Of a stretch of DNA of 64,000 bases, positions 53,361 through 62,342 are shown in pieces. Position numbers and translations under genes: made by a program. Each line of letters starts with the position of its first letter. Positions within the stretch are counted from its first letter, which is position 1. A model generated the notes under the pieces. That model worked only from the letters and a program-made list of their open reading frames with translations. It was not told the DNA's origin and did no database searches. Source of the stretch: Planctomycetota bacterium (GTDB lineage Bacteria; Planctomycetota; Phycisphaerae; Phycisphaerales; SM1A02); the NCBI GenBank assembly GCA_016873255.1, contig VGXR01000003.1, positions 16,117 through 80,116 of the forward strand, read 5' to 3'.

Positions 53361-54104
53361 ATGAAGAGCCTCAACACGATCCTGGCGGTTGGCACGATGG
53401 CGGCGGTGTGCGGCGCGGCGAGCGGCGCGATCACGCTGTACTCGCAGAACTTCAACGGGATGACCACCAGCAGCACCGCGGCACTGCCGACGGATTGGAG
53501 GTTCTTTAACGGAGCCACGCCCACTTGGGGCGGGGTGACCACCAACGCCGTCACCCAGTTTGCGGGCACCAGCGGCACCGGCATTGTGACCGGGAACAGC
53601 AGCGGCGGAAACTACCTTTGGGTCGACGGCGTCCGGGCGACCGGCACAGACAAGGCGATCGGCTTCCTCACCAGCGGCGGCGCGACGGGCCCCCGGTCCA
53701 TCATGTTCGCCTACACCAACAGCACTGGATACGGCCTCGCGTCGTTCACCGCCAGTTGGGACTACGAGAAGTATCGGTCGGGATCGCGAGCCTTCGACTG
53801 GACCTTCTTCGCCTCGACCGACGGGACGAACTGGAGTGCTGTCACCGCCGGAGACCAGTCGTATTCGGCTGACGCCAACAACACCACGGTGTCGAATCCC
53901 CCATCGAGCATCGCGAAGAGCGTCACGATCAGCGCGGCTGTCGCGAACGGCAGCACGCTCTATCTCCGTTGGACGTGCGCCGGCGTGAACGGTTCTTCAA
54001 ACGCGCAGGGCCTCGGCATCGACAACTTCACGCTCGTCCCCGCCCCCGGCGCCCTCGCGCTCCTCGGCGTCGCGGGCCTCGTGAGCATCCGCCGCCGTCG
54101 CTGA
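53361..54104 (+). CDS. Exported protein with PEP-CTERM-like sorting tail, second
   Basis: 247-aa secreted protein next to the previous one and ending in an almost identical tail, VPAPGALALLGVAGLVSIRRRR. Signal peptide TILAVGTMAAVCGAASGA, then an all-beta domain with LYSQNFNGM, DWRFFNGATP, FDWTFFASTDGTNWSAVTAG and LGIDNFTLVP, resembling carbohydrate-binding or MAM-like jelly rolls. The body is not clearly homologous to its neighbour beyond the tail, suggesting a tail-sharing pair rather than a simple duplication. ATG 53361 is chosen; an in-frame ATG at 53349 is also possible. Confidence 0.78.
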   Translation: MKSLNTILAVGTMAAVCGAASGAITLYSQNFNGMTTSSTAALPTDWRFFNGATPTWGGVTTNAVTQFAGTSGTGIVTGNSSGGNYLWVDGVRATGTDKAIGFLTSGGATGPRSIMFAYTNSTGYGLASFTASWDYEKYRSGSRAFDWTFFASTDGTNWSAVTAGDQSYSADANNTTVSNPPSSIAKSVTISAAVANGSTLYLRWTCAGVNGSSNAQGLGIDNFTLVPAPGALALLGVAGLVSIRRRR

Positions 54105-54246
54105 CGGTCGCGGCTTGCCGCGGACATCCTCAGTTGTTCCCCCGCCACGCGCTCCGACCTCGTCGGGCGCGTGGCGTCTTCCTGCCGCGGACTCCCTATC
54201 ATTGCCGGGCTCGCGCCACGCGCTCGTCGCGCGCTGCGTTCCTGCC

Positions 54247-56166
54247 ATGCTCCTGGTCGTCTCCGAACTCGCCAAGTCGCACGGCCTCCGCGAGCTGTTC
54301 CGCGGCGTCTCGCTGAGCGTGGCCGACGGCGACCGGGTGGGGTTCATCGGGCCGAACGGCGCGGGCAAATCGACGCTCCTGCGCATGCTCGCCGGGGCCG
54401 AGGAGCCCGATTCCGGTGCGGTGCGCACGCAGCGCGGGGCAGTGGTGGTCTACGTGCCCCAGCGCGACGACTTCCCGGTTGGCGCCACGCCGCGCTCGGC
54501 CGCCACGGCCGCGGCCGTCAAGGCGGCGTCCGTCCACGGCGACACCCACGAGGCCGAGGTGCTCGGGGCGATGATCCTGGGCAAGCTCGGCTTCCCCGAG
54601 GCGCGGATGGGCGAGCCCGTCGAGCGCCTCTCGGGCGGCTGGCGCAAGCGGCTCTCCATCGCCTGCGGGCTGTGCGAGGCGGGCGGCACTCCGGACCTCC
54701 TGCTCCTTGACGAGCCGACCAACCACCTCGACGTCGAGGGAATCCGCTGGCTCGAGCAGTTCCTGTCGCGGCCCACCAACGACCTGCGCGCCGGCGCGTG
54801 TGTCTTCATCACGCACGACCGCGCGTTCCTGGAGGCGGTCGCCACGCGCGTGGTGGAGCTGAGCCGCGCCTATCCGCAGGGCACCCTCACCGTCGACGGC
54901 GGGTACGCCGAGTTCCTCCGCCGCCGTGCCGAGTTCCTCGCCGCGCAGGCGCGCGCCGAGGCGACGCTGGCCAACGAGGTCCGCACCGACGACGCGTGGC
55001 TTGCACGCGGCGCGCAGGCGCGGCGCACCAAGGCGAAGGGGCGCATCGAGGACAGCGCCGATCGCCGCGACGGGCTCGCTGACCTCGCCGCGCGCAACGC
55101 GGCCGCAGCGTCGGGGGGCGCGCGCGTGGACTTCACCGCAAGCGGCCGGCGCACCAATCGCCTGGTGCAGGCCACCGGCATCGCCAAGGGCTTCGAGGGC
55201 CGCACGCTCTTCGCGGGCCTTGACCTGGAACTCGCCCCCGGCGACCGCCTGGGCCTCATGGGCCCGAACGGCAGCGGCAAGACCACGCTCCTCTCGGTGC
55301 TGACCGGCGACCTGCCCGCCGATGCGGGCACGGTCAAGCGCGCCGATCCCGCCCCGCGCATCGTGGTCCTGCGCCAGCAGCGCGTGGACATCCCGTCGGA
55401 CACGCTCCTCCGCGACGCCATCTGTCCGCTCGGCGACTTCGTGGACTTCCAGGGCCGCACCATGCACATCACCGCATGGAGCCGGCAGTTCCTGTTCCAC
55501 GACGCCCAGCTGCTGCAGCCGGTGTCGAGCCTCTCCGGCGGCGAACGCGCGCGCGCGCACCTTGCGCGCATGATGCTCGAGCCCGCGGACATCCTGGTGC
55601 TCGACGAACCGACCAATGACCTCGACATCCCAACGCTTGAGGTGCTCGAGGACGCGATCGCGCAGTTCCCGGGAGCCGTGGTGCTGGTGACGCACGACCG
55701 CGCGATGCTCGGGAAGGTGGCGCGCAGCATCGCGGTGATCGGGGCACCGGACGCATCGGTCAGCGTGGTGGCAAGCCTCGACCAGGCGCTTGCCGCGCTC
55801 GCCCGCGCCGAGCGCGCGCAGCAGGAGCGCACACGGTCCGCCCGCGCCGATGCTGCGCCCGCTGCCGCAGTTGCCGCCGCCGCCGACGCATCCACCGCGC
55901 CCGCGCCCGCGGCCCCGGCGCCCGGCCAGCCCTCGGGCCAGCGACGGCGACTCAGTTTCAAGGAGCAGCGCGAGCTCGAAGGCATGGAGGCCGCGATCGA
56001 GGCCGCCGAGCGTGCGCACGCCGCCGCCGAGGCACGCGTGGCCGACCCCGCCATCGCCGCGGACCATGCGAAGATGGCCGAGGCCTGCCGCAAGCTCGAG
56101 GCCGCGCAAGGCACCGTCAGTGGCCTGTACGCGCGCTGGCAGGAACTCGAGTCCAAGCGCGCTTGA
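54247..56166 (+). CDS. uup: ABC-F ATPase, Uup-like
   Basis: 639-aa soluble protein with two ABC modules and no membrane helix. First module: Walker A GPNGAGKS, signature LSGGWRKR, Walker B LLLLDEPTNHLDVE. Second: GPNGSGKTT, LSGGERARAHLARMM, LVLDEPTNDLD. The linker of about 80 residues carries KAKGRIED, and the C-terminal tail has a coiled coil (FKEQRELEGMEAAIEAAERAH), as in Uup. ABC-F proteins act on ribosomes or on DNA branch structures. It is followed by the EAL protein on the same strand after a 139-bp gap. Confidence 0.87.
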   Translation: MLLVVSELAKSHGLRELFRGVSLSVADGDRVGFIGPNGAGKSTLLRMLAGAEEPDSGAVRTQRGAVVVYVPQRDDFPVGATPRSAATAAAVKAASVHGDTHEAEVLGAMILGKLGFPEARMGEPVERLSGGWRKRLSIACGLCEAGGTPDLLLLDEPTNHLDVEGIRWLEQFLSRPTNDLRAGACVFITHDRAFLEAVATRVVELSRAYPQGTLTVDGGYAEFLRRRAEFLAAQARAEATLANEVRTDDAWLARGAQARRTKAKGRIEDSADRRDGLADLAARNAAAASGGARVDFTASGRRTNRLVQATGIAKGFEGRTLFAGLDLELAPGDRLGLMGPNGSGKTTLLSVLTGDLPADAGTVKRADPAPRIVVLRQQRVDIPSDTLLRDAICPLGDFVDFQGRTMHITAWSRQFLFHDAQLLQPVSSLSGGERARAHLARMMLEPADILVLDEPTNDLDIPTLEVLEDAIAQFPGAVVLVTHDRAMLGKVARSIAVIGAPDASVSVVASLDQALAALARAERAQQERTRSARADAAPAAAVAAAADASTAPAPAAPAPGQPSGQRRRLSFKEQRELEGMEAAIEAAERAHAAAEARVADPAIAADHAKMAEACRKLEAAQGTVSGLYARWQELESKRA

Positions 56167-56305
56167 GGCCCATGGAGGGGCAGAGCTCGCCGCATGGCGC
56201 GGGTCTCCCGGCCGCCGACCTTGCAAAGTTATTGATCAACCCGAAATCTTCCGTAATCAGGTCGGTTTCCTTGCTCCGTGGGCGGGGAATTCGACCATTC
56301 CGCCC

Positions 56306-58183
56306 GTGGAACAAGCGGTCCAGACCGAACACGCCGCGCAGGCGGTCACTGCCATCGGCCCCGCCACCGGTGCGCTGACGCTCTCCGCCGACCAGCTCCT
56401 TGCCGCGCAGCGGGAGGTGCTCAGCCTGGTGGCGCGTGGTGCCTCCGTGCACGAGACGCTCTCCGCCATCGCCCGGTTCTCCGAATCGGTGCTGCCCGAG
56501 ATGCGCGCCTCGGTGCTGATCTACGAACCCACCACCCGCAGCCTGCGCAAGGGCGGGTGGGCCGCGCTGCCGAGCGAGTTCACCGAGGCCGTGGACGGCC
56601 TGGTGCCCGGACCGGTGGCCGGAAGCTGCGGCACCGCGGCGTTCCGTCGCGAGCGCGTCATCAGCGTGGACGTGACCTCTGACCCGCTGTGGGGCGCGTT
56701 CCGCGACTTCGCGGCGTCGCACGGCATCCGATCCGCGTGGAGCTCGCCCATCCTCTCCGCGGACGGTGCGCTGCTCGGCGTCTTCGGCATGTACTACGGG
56801 GATTGCCGCGTGCCCTCTGCCGCCGAGCTCTCCGTGGCCGATCACTTCGTGCACCTCGCGGCCATCGCCATCGAGCGCCACCGCTTCGATGCCGAGCGCG
56901 ACTGGCAGTCGACGCACGACGGCCTCACCGGGCTGGGCAACCGCCGCATGCTCGACCAGGCCGTGGCTCGCTGGTCCGGCATGTCCGATCCGCCGTGGCT
57001 CACCGTGGCGCTCCTCGACCTCGACCACTTCCGCCTGCACAACGAGAACCTCGGCCACCGGATCGCAGACCTCCTCCTTCGCGAGGCCGCCCGGCGCATC
57101 GCCGAGACCACCAACATCGGCGAGTGCGCGTCGCGCTTCGGCGGCGACCAGTTCGTGCTCATCACGCCCGCGCAGGGCGCCACGCTGGAGGAGCGCTTCG
57201 GCCGGCTGATGGCCGACTTCGACCGCCCCTTCGACGTGGCCGACACGCGCGTGCGGCTCTCGCTGTCCGCGGGCGTGGTCGACTGGGACCCGTCCGAGAC
57301 GGAGTTCGACGACGCCCTCTACCAGGCCGAGCAGGCCTGCAAGGCGGCCAAGAGCCGCGGCCGCGAGCGCTGGATCGCCTTCGGCGCCGCGGAGCGCCGC
57401 GCTGCCGACGAGCGTCGACGCATCGCGCGCATCCTCGGCGAGGCCATCGCCGAGCGGCGCGTGAAGGCGCACCTGCAGCCGATCGTCAGCCTCGCCACCG
57501 GCCGCACCGTCGCCTTCGAGGCGCTCGCGCGTCTTGCGGGTCCCGGCTGCGCCGAGATCATGCCTGGCACGTTCATCCCGATCGCCGAGGAGAGCGCGCT
57601 CATCGACGGTGTCGGCGCGTGCGTGCTGCGCGACACCTGCAGGCTGCTCGCCGAGGCAGGCCCTGCGCTCGGCGCCGTGATCGCGAGCGTCAACGTATCG
57701 CTACGCCAGCTGGTGCGCGAAGGTTTCACCCGCACGGCGCGCGAGATGGTGGCGGAGGCCGGCATCTCACCCGAACGCATCTGCTTCGAGGTGACCGAGA
57801 GCGAGTGGCTCGAGTCCGAGGGCCCGGCGCGCGACGCGCTGCTCGAACTGAAGGATGCCGGGTTCCGCCTGGCGCTCGACGACTTCGGCACGGGCTACGC
57901 CTCGCTCAACCAGCTGCAGCAGATCCCGTTCGACCACGTGAAGCTCGACCGCTCCATGATCGCGCGGCTCGGCGACGGCGGCTCCGGCGATGCCATCTGC
58001 GAGGCCGCCATCCGCATGGCGCACGCATGCGGCGTGCCGGTCACCGCAGAGGGCGTGGAGGCCGAGGCCCAGGCCGCGCACCTCAAGCGCCTCGGCTGCG
58101 ACCGCGGGCAGGGGTATCTCTGGGCGCGTCCGCTGCCGCCTCTCGAGGCGGTGGCGTGGATGGCATCCGACCAAGGGCAATGA
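56306..58183 (+). CDS. GAF-GGDEF-EAL protein, degenerate GGDEF
   Basis: 625-aa soluble c-di-GMP protein. GAF sensor at about 40-190, GGDEF at about 200-360 (DGLTGLGNRRM, LLDLDHFRLHNENLGH) and EAL at about 378-615. The GGDEF signature reads GGDQF at 279-283 (Glu to Gln), probably abolishing cyclase activity; no I-site is evident. The EAL domain keeps EALAR (405-409), NVS, the ETS/EVTES Glu, DDFGTGYASL (525-534), Lys546 and EGVE, so phosphodiesterase activity is expected. GTG start at 56306 with no strong ribosome binding site; TTGATCAA sits upstream near 56233. Confidence 0.84.
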   Translation: MEQAVQTEHAAQAVTAIGPATGALTLSADQLLAAQREVLSLVARGASVHETLSAIARFSESVLPEMRASVLIYEPTTRSLRKGGWAALPSEFTEAVDGLVPGPVAGSCGTAAFRRERVISVDVTSDPLWGAFRDFAASHGIRSAWSSPILSADGALLGVFGMYYGDCRVPSAAELSVADHFVHLAAIAIERHRFDAERDWQSTHDGLTGLGNRRMLDQAVARWSGMSDPPWLTVALLDLDHFRLHNENLGHRIADLLLREAARRIAETTNIGECASRFGGDQFVLITPAQGATLEERFGRLMADFDRPFDVADTRVRLSLSAGVVDWDPSETEFDDALYQAEQACKAAKSRGRERWIAFGAAERRAADERRRIARILGEAIAERRVKAHLQPIVSLATGRTVAFEALARLAGPGCAEIMPGTFIPIAEESALIDGVGACVLRDTCRLLAEAGPALGAVIASVNVSLRQLVREGFTRTAREMVAEAGISPERICFEVTESEWLESEGPARDALLELKDAGFRLALDDFGTGYASLNQLQQIPFDHVKLDRSMIARLGDGGSGDAICEAAIRMAHACGVPVTAEGVEAEAQAAHLKRLGCDRGQGYLWARPLPPLEAVAWMASDQGQ

Positions 58184-58229
58184 CGGCGGGCACGGGGCCC
58201 GCCGCTTCATCGCGTGAGCGTCGTTGGGC

Positions 58230-59594
58230 TCACTTGCCCAGCGCCGCGTCGATCGCGGTGCGCAGTCCCTTGTCGCCGGTCGGCCCGAAGCCCACCTCGA
58301 TGAGCGCGATCTTGCCGTCCTTGCCGATCACCACCAGCGTCGGGATGCCGGAGATGCCGTAGTCCTTGGCCAGGTCGTCGCCCTTCAGCAGGCAGCCATA
58401 CGTGAAGCCCTTGTCGTCCATGTACTTCTTGCCCGCGCCGTCCTTGCGCTCCCAGGTGTTGACGCCGAGCACCACCACGTCCTTGCCCTTGTAGTCCTCG
58501 CTGATCTTCTGGATGGACGGCATGGCGGCCTTGCAGGGGCCGCACCAGGTGGCCCAGAAGTCGAGCAGCACCACCTTGCCCTTGAGCGACGCGAGCGCCA
58601 CCTCCTTGCCGGCGGTGTCCGTCAGCTTGAAGTCCGGCGCGGCATCGCCCGACTTGACCTTCATCTGCGGCTGGTCGTCCATCGGCTCGGGCGCGGGGGC
58701 CTCGGCCTTGGCGTAGCCCGCGGGCGCCGCGGTGGCGAACGTCTTGTCGTCCGCCGACGGGTCGGCCTTCACGCCCGTGTAGTTCATGGTGGTGCTCATG
58801 CCGGCCATCATGTCCTCGCCGGGCACCTCGGTCTTGCTGACCACGCGGCGCGGCAGGCCGTCGGCGCGCGCGAACGCGATGGTCTCGGTCATGCGCATCT
58901 CGCGCGGGGCGGCGGGCTTGCCGTCCTCGTCCTCCATCATGTCGAGCTTCATCGTGCGCACGCAGCGCACCACGTCGCACGGCGTGCCGTCGAGCGTCTC
59001 CTCGCCCACGAGCGTGGCGCCCACCATCTTGGGGGCCTCGCCGCCCATCTCCGCCAGGTCCATGCGGTTCTCGAGGAACCACTGCGGCAGGTTGGCCGCG
59101 CGCTGGCCGAGAAGCATGAACCACTCCTGGCCGCCCACTCGGTAGCTCTTCTTGGCCTCGTCCACCAGGAGCGCGGCCTTGCCGTCGAAGGCGAAGCGCG
59201 TCGCCACCTTGCCGTCCTTCATCGACTCCATGGTGAAGCGCCCGAACGGCATCGGGCTGGAGCCGTCGGTCTTGAAGTCGAGCACGACGCGGGTCTTGTC
59301 GAGGAGCTCGGGCGGCACCATCGACATGTCCATGCCGTCGACCTTCAGCTCGGAGACCAGCTCCAGCGCCCTCAGCTTCCTCACCGATTCCACGCCCTTG
59401 TCGTGGATGGCCTTGGCCTTCGGGTCGATGGTGTCCGGTGCGGCCGGCGCCTTCGCGGCGTCGCCGTCGACCTTCTTCATCAGGGGGATACCGGGGACGG
59501 CCTTCGCGGGCGCGTCATCGGCCATCGCGGGCGCGCAGAGCGCGATGGAGGCAACGAGGGCGGCGCGGGCGACGGTTCGGGTGGACATGGTCAT
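58230..59594 (-). CDS. Exported TlpA-like thioredoxin protein with DUF2092-like domain
   Basis: 454-aa exported protein. Signal peptide (ALVASIALCAPAMA), a beta-rich region over 60-320 (LVSELKVDGMDMSM, VVLDFKTDG, FAFDGKAALLVDE, typical of DUF2092/outer-membrane lipoprotein-sorting-like folds), a Pro/Lys linker, and a C-terminal TlpA/ResA-type thioredoxin domain with redox motif WCGPC near residue 363 and cis-Pro in GIPT. It would reduce disulfides outside the cytoplasm. ATG ACC ATG gives two starts. It diverges from a second thioredoxin-fold gene at 59655 with a 60-bp gap. Confidence 0.82.
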   Translation of the reverse strand: MTMSTRTVARAALVASIALCAPAMADDAPAKAVPGIPLMKKVDGDAAKAPAAPDTIDPKAKAIHDKGVESVRKLRALELVSELKVDGMDMSMVPPELLDKTRVVLDFKTDGSSPMPFGRFTMESMKDGKVATRFAFDGKAALLVDEAKKSYRVGGQEWFMLLGQRAANLPQWFLENRMDLAEMGGEAPKMVGATLVGEETLDGTPCDVVRCVRTMKLDMMEDEDGKPAAPREMRMTETIAFARADGLPRRVVSKTEVPGEDMMAGMSTTMNYTGVKADPSADDKTFATAAPAGYAKAEAPAPEPMDDQPQMKVKSGDAAPDFKLTDTAGKEVALASLKGKVVLLDFWATWCGPCKAAMPSIQKISEDYKGKDVVVLGVNTWERKDGAGKKYMDDKGFTYGCLLKGDDLAKDYGISGIPTLVVIGKDGKIALIEVGFGPTGDKGLRTAIDAALGK

Positions 59595-59654
59595 GGGGCG
59601 AATGGTACGCCCGGCCCGCGACGGTCGTTCGCGCGGCAGCGCTACGATTTGCGC

Positions 59655-61295
59655 ATGAACCCGGGAAGGGCACGCCCGCTCGTCATCGCCATCCTCGTCG
59701 CGGCCGCGGTCGCGGCCGGGGCCTTCGTCGTGCTGGGCCGGGCGTTCCCGGCATCAGGACCCGCGGCTTCAGGGCCCCGGGCGGCGGGACTGGCGTTCGA
59801 GCCGGCCGTCGTCGACTTCGGCAGCATCGCGCTCGGCGACTCCCGGACCGCCACCGTGCGCGTGCGCAACAACGGGCCTGCGCCTCGGACCATCACCATC
59901 GCGGCCGCAAGCTGCGGCTGCACCACGCCCACCTGGCCCACGGAGCCCATCCCCGGCGGCGGCAGCGCCGAGGCAACGGTCACGCTCAAGCCCACGGGCA
60001 AGGTCGGCGAGCGCATCGACAAGACCGTCACCTACGTGATCGACGGAAACGACCGCCAGACGATCTCCGTGCGCTGCGTGATCGCCGCCGCCGCCGAGCC
60101 GGCGCCGACGCCGGTTGCCGCGCCCGCATCGACGCCGCCCGCCGCGCCGGCAGCCGCTGCGCCCGCACCCGCTGCGCCCGCAGCCGCCGCACCCGCCCCA
60201 TCGGCGCGTGCGCGCCCGCCCTTCCGCCGCGTCGAACCGTCCGTGTACCCCGGTGCGCGCGTGGCGTTCCCGGCGCTCGAGTCGTGGGTCAAGGGCACGC
60301 CGCGAAGCGGCTTCGAGCCAGGGAAGGTGTACGTCTTCGACTTCTTCGCCACCAACTGCTCGCACTGCAAGGAGTATGCGCCGCTCATCACGCGCCTTGC
60401 GCGCGACTACGCCGCCAAGGGCCTCGAGTTCGTGGCCATCACCGACGAGCCCGAGGACCGCGTCCGCGCATGGCTTGCGCAGCCGGGCAAGGTCGACGAG
60501 GTGCCGTATTCCGTGGCCCTCGACACCGATCGCTCCGCGCTTGCCACGCTGCAGGCAGGCACGTTCCGCAGCTTCAACCCGCGATTCTTCGTGATGCGCG
60601 ACGGCATGCTCCTCTGGCACGGCCATCCGAAGGAGGCCGAGCCCGTGCTTGCGGCGGTCGTCGCGGGCACATGGGATCCGTCGACGGTGAAGGAGCAGCT
60701 CGTCCTTGAGTCCGTCGTCGCGCGCGCCAAGAACTACCTCGACACCGTGGCCAAGGACTGCGACGCCACCGGCGACTGGACGCCGATGTTCGCGGCGCTT
60801 GACTCCGTGCGCACCGCGGTGCCCGAGCGGGCAGGGCAGTACGACGCGCAGCGCTTCGTGATCATGATCGGGCTGGCGGGCCTCACGGACGAGGGCTATG
60901 CCTTCGGCCGCGAGGCCGCGAAGCGCCACGCAGCGGACATGCAGACGCAGCGCTCGCTGGCGCGCGCGGTGCTGCAGTCGCCGTACGTGAAGCGGCGCGA
61001 CGTGGACTTCGGGCTCGAGCTCGCGCTCGCCGCCGATGCGCTCGCCAAGGGCGAGGATGCCCGTGCCGCCGACACGGTGGCGCTCGCGTGGTTCTCCAAG
61101 GGCGACCGCGCCAAGGCCGTCGATCACGGCGAGCGCGCGGTGCGCCTCGAGAAGGACCCGAAGATGCGCGCGCAGTACGAGACGGCGCTTGCCAAGTACC
61201 GCACGGCGCCCACCGGCCCCGAGCCAACGCGCACGCGCTCGCCCGCGGCACCGCAAGGCCCGGCGTCCGGCGATGCCTCGCCCGCAGGCGATTGA
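59655..61295 (+). CDS. DUF1573-thioredoxin fusion protein
   Basis: 546-aa exported protein. N-terminal membrane anchor (LVIAILVAAAVAAGAFVVLG), a DUF1573 Ig-like domain over about 45-150 (VVDFGSIALGDSRTATVRVRNNG, SCGCTTPTWP), an Ala/Pro linker over 155-190, then a thioredoxin fold with FFATNCSHCKEY (C-S-H-C redox motif at about 235-240) and a long helical C-terminal part with TPR-like elements (DAQRFVIMIGLAGL, LALAADALAKGEDARAADTVALAWF). A DUF1573 plus redox domain combination occurs in planctomycetes; role unknown. It converges with a DUF4105 gene. Confidence 0.8.
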   Translation: MNPGRARPLVIAILVAAAVAAGAFVVLGRAFPASGPAASGPRAAGLAFEPAVVDFGSIALGDSRTATVRVRNNGPAPRTITIAAASCGCTTPTWPTEPIPGGGSAEATVTLKPTGKVGERIDKTVTYVIDGNDRQTISVRCVIAAAAEPAPTPVAAPASTPPAAPAAAAPAPAAPAAAAPAPSARARPPFRRVEPSVYPGARVAFPALESWVKGTPRSGFEPGKVYVFDFFATNCSHCKEYAPLITRLARDYAAKGLEFVAITDEPEDRVRAWLAQPGKVDEVPYSVALDTDRSALATLQAGTFRSFNPRFFVMRDGMLLWHGHPKEAEPVLAAVVAGTWDPSTVKEQLVLESVVARAKNYLDTVAKDCDATGDWTPMFAALDSVRTAVPERAGQYDAQRFVIMIGLAGLTDEGYAFGREAAKRHAADMQTQRSLARAVLQSPYVKRRDVDFGLELALAADALAKGEDARAADTVALAWFSKGDRAKAVDHGERAVRLEKDPKMRAQYETALAKYRTAPTGPEPTRTRSPAAPQGPASGDASPAGD

Positions 61296-61301
61296 GTCCC
61301 G

Positions 61302-62342
61302 TCAGCGCAGCGACCGCGACGCTTCCAGCACGATGTCCCGCGACCGGATCGCGCGGCTGAACTCCTCGTCGCTCGCCGTGATGGCAAGCGGGGTGATGTC
61401 CGCCATGTCGAGGGTTGCCGTCCATGGGAGTTCGGGAGTTATCCGTCCGTCCTCCCAGGCCTGCCGTTCCCACGTGCCGTTCAGCAGGAGGCCGGGTCCC
61501 GGGAAGGTGGGCACGCGCGAGCCCCAGGCCGTCCGCAGGATGTCGATGCCGCAGTTCTGCGTCACGGCGTTGTACCAGCGCGGATGTCGCGCAAGTTCCA
61601 CGGCGTCGATCGCGTAGCGCTCGAAGAGGATCCGCAGGTTCTCCGGGCTCGACGCCACGCGGTAGCGGTGCACGCGTTCGCCGCGGGAGTTGGTGCGCAC
61701 GCGGACCACGTCGCGCTCGTCGGCCCAGACGTAGGCCAGCGGGAACTGCCGGAACAGCCCGCCGATGGCCGAGTACTCCTGCCCGCGCCGCTTGCGGACC
61801 TCGATGGACACCGCCAGCTGTTCCATCGACCCGTCCGCGCGCTCGAAGCCGAAGCTCACGAAGTTGTGGCAGATGAGCCGGGGCCCCCAGAACGAGAAGA
61901 AGAGGTCGAGGGTCCGAAGCGCGCGGAGGTCGTAGGTGCGCTCGTCCCATGCCGGGCGGATGTCCTCGTCGGAGGCGCCGTAGCGGAAGTCGCGGATGCC
62001 GCTCACGGTGACGAGGTCGCCGTCGATGCAAAACGACGCCGGCTGCGCGACGTCGGGCTTCCAGTCGCCGTCGGCAGGCGCGGGAACCAGCAGGAACCAC
62101 GCGATGACGCTCGCCCACGCCGCGGCCACCGTGGCGGAGCGCACGGCTCGATGCCGGAGGAAGCGCGGCACCGGGCCCGCGGCTGCCCATGCCACCGCGC
62201 ACGCAAAGGCGCATGCCCCGGCGGCGGTCAGCAGGCTCGGGCCGGAAGGCGACCACGCAATGGCCATGGCACACCAGCCGGTGACGCCTGCGGCCGCCAT
62301 CCATCCCGCGGCCGCCGCGGCGATGCGCAACGCCCGCTTCAC
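61302..62342 (-). CDS. DUF4105-domain membrane protein
   Basis: 346-aa protein with three N-terminal hydrophobic segments (AAGWMAAAGVTGWCAMAIAW, TAAGACAFACAVAWAAA, TVAAAWASVIAWFLLVP) and a DUF4105/Lnb-N-terminal domain over about 105-320 (RTYDLRALRTLDLFFSFWGP, NFVSFGF, VSIEVRKRRGQEYSAIGGLFRQFPLAYVWADERDVVRVRTN, PRWYNAVTQNCGIDI). DUF4105 resembles the N-terminal domain of Lnb-type proteins; the active Cys/His are suggested by NCG and HN. GTG start overlaps the upstream gene's TGA by 4 bp. Confidence 0.75.
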   Translation of the reverse strand: MKRALRIAAAAAGWMAAAGVTGWCAMAIAWSPSGPSLLTAAGACAFACAVAWAAAGPVPRFLRHRAVRSATVAAAWASVIAWFLLVPAPADGDWKPDVAQPASFCIDGDLVTVSGIRDFRYGASDEDIRPAWDERTYDLRALRTLDLFFSFWGPRLICHNFVSFGFERADGSMEQLAVSIEVRKRRGQEYSAIGGLFRQFPLAYVWADERDVVRVRTNSRGERVHRYRVASSPENLRILFERYAIDAVELARHPRWYNAVTQNCGIDILRTAWGSRVPTFPGPGLLLNGTWERQAWEDGRITPELPWTATLDMADITPLAITASDEEFSRAIRSRDIVLEASRSLR

